A stretch of 22,007 nucleotides of DNA from Protostelium mycophagum (taxonomy: Eukaryota; Evosea; Variosea; Protosteliida; Protosteliaceae), in assembly GCA_002081555.1 (NCBI GenBank), contig MZNV01002301.1, positions 1 to 22,007 of the forward strand. Reading direction: 5' to 3'. The translations under genes were made by a program, and so were the position numbers. How positions within the stretch are numbered: position 1 is the stretch's first letter; every line of letters begins with the position of its first letter. Positions 18,705 to 22,007 of the stretch are shown in pieces. The notes beneath the pieces were generated by a model. The model made no database searches. It saw nothing but the letters and a program-made list of their open reading frames with translations, and was not told where the DNA came from.

Positions 18705-21700
18705 ATGACCAATTCAGTCATCATGGATGATCCCGGTGAAATCGTCCGAGAAGAAGACGTCGAAAAATCAGGAAGCACAGAGGAAGAATGGGTAGTTGTA
18801 GATGATAGCGGTGAAGTGGATCTCTTGGATAAGTTGAAGGAGGTATGTATACTCCCAGATTAATTAATCATCATGGATCATTTATTTGTCTTCTCTTTAA
18901 TGATACGAGCAGATAGAAGGGTTGATGAGAAAAAATATACACAACAGGAAATTGACACAGGATCAAAAATCAGAGTTAATCCATCACATGGAAGTGATCA
19001 AGAATGTCTTAAATGAACAGGAAGAAGGTGGATACTCAACATTTTATTTTTATACGATTTTATCAATATTTTGTCATGGATGATGAAACCCTCGATCATT
19101 AAATGTCCATTAGAATCTCTTGATGTGGATTCCTCTTCTATGAAATAAAAGAAAGTATTTATTTGTCTGACGAATTGTAGATGAGGACCGTGATGACCTG
19201 TATCACAGCGCGACTTCGGTATGTTTTCCCGGAACTTTCTCAGAACATTCAGAGGATGTACTGCCAGAGACCCAAAGAACCGAAAATTCCGACACAATTC
19301 TCGAAAATGTCGACGTTTCAAATGAATGTGACGAAAATTCTGAGAAAAAGATGCATATAGAGACAGAACCCAGCACTCCAGAAGAGTTTGTCGACACCAT
19401 ACCGGTACGAAATATTGTGCCCCCCTCTTCAGAGTGGTCGGTTACCTTGGCAATTCAGGAAAAAAGGGTGAGTCATTTTTTTCATATCGATATGACATCA
19501 TCGTGATGTCGTGATGACATTCGTTCCAGGAACCGATCAAGCAATCCATCATCCCGACTGTCATGGAGAAGCAAGATCTTTCCATCGATGAAGAATTTTG
19601 GTTTTTAGACAGGCTGGTGAGTGTCTTTAAAAATGAATTTTTTCTTGATTTATATGATGATATAAATTTTGACCCGTTGTAGATGACTCTGCCCCCTCCA
19701 TCTACAACTCTCCCCATACCTTTCCCTTCGGAACCTTCCTGGAATATTCTGGAGTTATTGGACCAATCAGATGAGCCCAAGTGGAAATCGTTGCAAAAGA
19801 ATGAGCAAGTGACATCGTTGATGAAAAACCTCGTTGTAGATCTAGACTGTGGCAACATCATCCTGTCACAAGTGAGTCCCATTTTTTTGGACCGCTCGAA
19901 AGGATCTTCCACTTTTCTTCTGTTTTTTTAAATACTTGAAAGATAATTTCTTTTTAAAATCCAATTTTAAAAATAATTTATTTTTTCAACAATCCAATCT
20001 TTTCTCCAAAAAATATTCTCCAAAAATGTGAATTATTTTGACTGGTTGTAGATGGTCGCGAGGATGCTTTCTCTTCTGATACACAAGAGGTGGAAGGATT
20101 TCCGCAGTATTGCCACGAAATTTCCACAAATCTTGGAGTTTGTTCTGCGGCACGCGGGTCATGACAACGACAGTTTTGATTTTTTCGGACACTGGTGCAG
20201 TTTACGTATGGCCGTCGACCTACAACTCCAATTATTCGATCTATTGTCTGATGAGATCAGAAGATGTCTGGGGGTGAGTTGTAGATGGGATTGTAGATGC
20301 AAGATTTTTTCGGATTTTTTCTGAACGGTGTAGATCATCGAGTACACACCTGATGTCGACATTTTAAACAACTACCTCTGCAGACTGATAGAACTGAGGC
20401 ACATCTCATTAGAAATGTCGACACTCGGCGAAGACCGCATTTGGTGAGCCCCATTTTTATTATTTATTAGATAAAATGATTTATTAAATAAGATTATTTA
20501 TTTGTTTCACAGCTGACTTACAGAATAAAAACATTCTATTCATTGATTCTCCCTGACATTCTACAGTACAGATTTAGTGTCGTCTGATGACGTCAGTGAG
20601 ACCGTTGTAGAGGACTGGATATTGACCCCCCGGAATATTTCCTGGAATTTTCTGCCCCAAGTGCTGATCGTTCTACAACTGGGGTCGCCCCTGCGCAGCC
20701 AACTCGCAGAGAGATGTGTGGAAGAGTTAAATCATTTGTTATGCGAGGTAAGATTGAAATATCTTCACGGTAACAACCGCGATTTTTTACGGTAGCATAA
20801 GCCGCCGAATTTTATCGTTCAAAAAATGAATAAAAATATTTGAATATTCGAAAACAAGTGAATGGGGAATTCTACAATGATGTAGATACTGAAGATCACA
20901 GCCGTGTCACGTGATCAGTAAATGTCTCGCCGTGAAGATTATTACGGCCCTTCTCAAACAAATACAACCCAAGATGGTCAAATTGATGCTAGAGCAAGAC
21001 ACTTTTCCTCTGATTCTGAATCTGCTAAAAATAACTCACAGTAATATCATCCATTCCGCAATTGTACAAGTAAGTTTTATTCCAATTTTATTTTTATTTT
21101 ATATTATATTATATTATATTGATTTGAAATTATATTTTATTTTATTGATTTTTTTCACATTTCATAGAATACAAGCAATTTTTCTATTTTTACAAAAAAT
21201 ACCTCAAAATTTAATTTTTACAGTTGTTTGAAGTCCTATTTGACAAATACCCGTCGCATGTCATCTCAACAGCCACGCCAGAATTCCGACAGCAGATCCA
21301 TCAGATGGTGGAGACTTTCCAGTCACAAAAAAAAGAGCACAGCGGAAGCTCCGTTCATCTCTTGCTCATAATCGGTATGCCTCGTTGTAGATGGCGAACA
21401 TTGACCCTGATCACGTGACAGGTTGTGTACACGATTCGGAGGCGAGGGGGATGGTCGACATTGATGAGATCACAATGAGAGACCTGGAGGAGGTGAGAGG
21501 GGTTGTTGACATATTGTCATGATGATATCATCACAGTTACGGAGAAAGTGTACAAATTTTGGACATGGTTCTAGATATGGTGGAAGCATAAGAGACTCTG
21601 TGCTTCTACAACACCCTGCCCCTCAGGTACCTGAGGTATATCCCATCTACAATAGACAATTGTATTTACACATTCCAGGAACAAGACAATATCACATTAG

Positions 21701-21798
21701 ATGAACTTGAGATATTGCAAGACAAACCACAGGAAGGGTTGTCATGGTATCAGAAAGCCTCCAAAAACATCAAAAGCTCAATTCCCAACTTTCTCTAG
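18705..21798 (+). CDS. ARM/HEAT-like protein resembling SAPS (PP6 regulatory subunit) proteins
   Basis: Thirteen exons give 648 residues in an intact frame: 18705-18842, 18913-19027, 19181-19467, 19530-19616, 19683-19871, 20052-20273, 20334-20443, 20567-20747, 20902-21069, 21224-21352, 21391-21492, 21537-21635, 21679-21798 (stop TAG). The N-terminal ~190 residues are acidic and disordered. From ~210 it is helical and repeat-like. MLSLLIHKRWKDFRSI...FPQILEFVLRHAG resembles the SAPS motif (LSILISRKPEQIVDFL...IIKHIG in animal PPP6R). LAVKIITALLKQ...PLILNLLK...QLFEVLFDKYPS resembles its later conserved helices. SAPS proteins tether PP6/Sit4 phosphatase; that role here is inference. The long C-terminal tail of PPP6R is replaced by a short one ending IPNFL. 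The intron before 21391 uses a GTTCAT donor (38 nt). Alternatively it is another ARM-repeat scaffold. Confidence 0.75.
21101..21120. repeat. ATATT pentanucleotide microsatellite
   Basis: Four perfect ATATT units inside the 154-nt intron 21070-21223 of the SAPS-like gene, in a generally T-rich intron. It is ordinary low-complexity sequence. Confidence 0.8.
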
Positions 21799-22007
21799 TA
21801 TAGAATTGTGGAAAACCTCTCAGCAGCTGTCACAAAGATGTAAATAATACAGATGCACTGCACCATTACTCTCATGATGGCACTCAATGACTCTTTACAT
21901 CTGATTCAAATTCCACCTATTACCATGCCTGTGCTTTGAGTCATTGTCCTCAGTGTAAGGCATCTCTTTCTTCCTATATAGGTATGGCAAGTGCTATGAG
22001 GGTGTCT
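21799..22007. other. 3' flank of the SAPS-like gene, no gene seen
   Basis: The 209 nt after the TAG stop contain no frame longer than a few tens of codons and no recognised motif. GTAAATAATACA at 21840 is AT-rich and could lie near the cleavage and polyadenylation site. Confidence 0.4.

Noticed and set aside
21375-21390. A 16-nt intron GTATGCCTCGTTGTAG in the SAPS-like gene
   Set aside because: It would break the frame after one base; the 38-nt intron 21353-21390 with donor GTTCAT keeps the frame (SGSS|MANIDPDHV).
1-22007. Viral, LTR, LINE or DNA-transposon remnants and CRISPR arrays
   Set aside because: No polymerase, integrase, transposase or capsid-like frame, no long terminal repeats and no regular spacer array seen on either strand.

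Overview
The window is nuclear DNA of a eukaryote, most likely a free-living unicellular one. Protein-coding genes are dense and cut by many short GT-AG introns, mostly 35-60 nt. The gene content fits a flagellated or amoeboid protist: a very large leucine-rich-repeat receptor kinase with a tyrosine-kinase-like catalytic domain, a papain-family protease, a tubulin-deglutamylase-type carboxypeptidase, and phosphatase-related genes. I cannot assign a lineage from the sequence alone. I see no viral element, LINE/SINE, DNA transposon, CRISPR, rRNA or tRNA.

Layout. 1-264 (+) is the C-terminal end of a Thr/Pro-rich secreted-type repeat protein. 785-7032 (-) is an LRR receptor kinase that I could resolve into 36 exons. 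7658-8967 (-) is a cathepsin-L-like protease with 7 exons. 9518-~11843 (-) is a PP2C-like phosphatase of the CG9801 type, with 10 exons and the start codon unresolved. 12037-12701 (-) is a small coiled-coil protein. 12839-17657 (-) is a cytosolic carboxypeptidase of the CCP1/Nna1 type (ARM repeats plus M14 domain, about 22 exons). 17658-18704 is the region between divergent genes and holds weak open frames. 18705-21798 (+) is an ARM/HEAT protein resembling the SAPS family of PP6 regulatory subunits, with 13 exons. The rest is short intergenic DNA. Exon boundaries were placed by reading splice consensus, phase and family motifs by eye. The exon lengths of the protease, phosphatase, carboxypeptidase and SAPS-like models all sum to intact frames; the receptor kinase is one nucleotide off, near 2770.

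Most unusual signals. (1) The octamer GTTGTAGA/TCTACAAC occurs 22 times where less than one is expected. It lies on both strands, in exons, introns and spacers, and almost only to the right of 9.5 kb. (2) An E2F-like core (TTTCCCGCCAAAA) sits inside at least seven introns of three different genes, usually close to the 5' splice site. (3) A 5-nt micro-exon restores the kinase hinge. (4) The splicing repertoire is unusually wide: two GC-AG introns, two 30-nt introns and a possible 19-nt intron.
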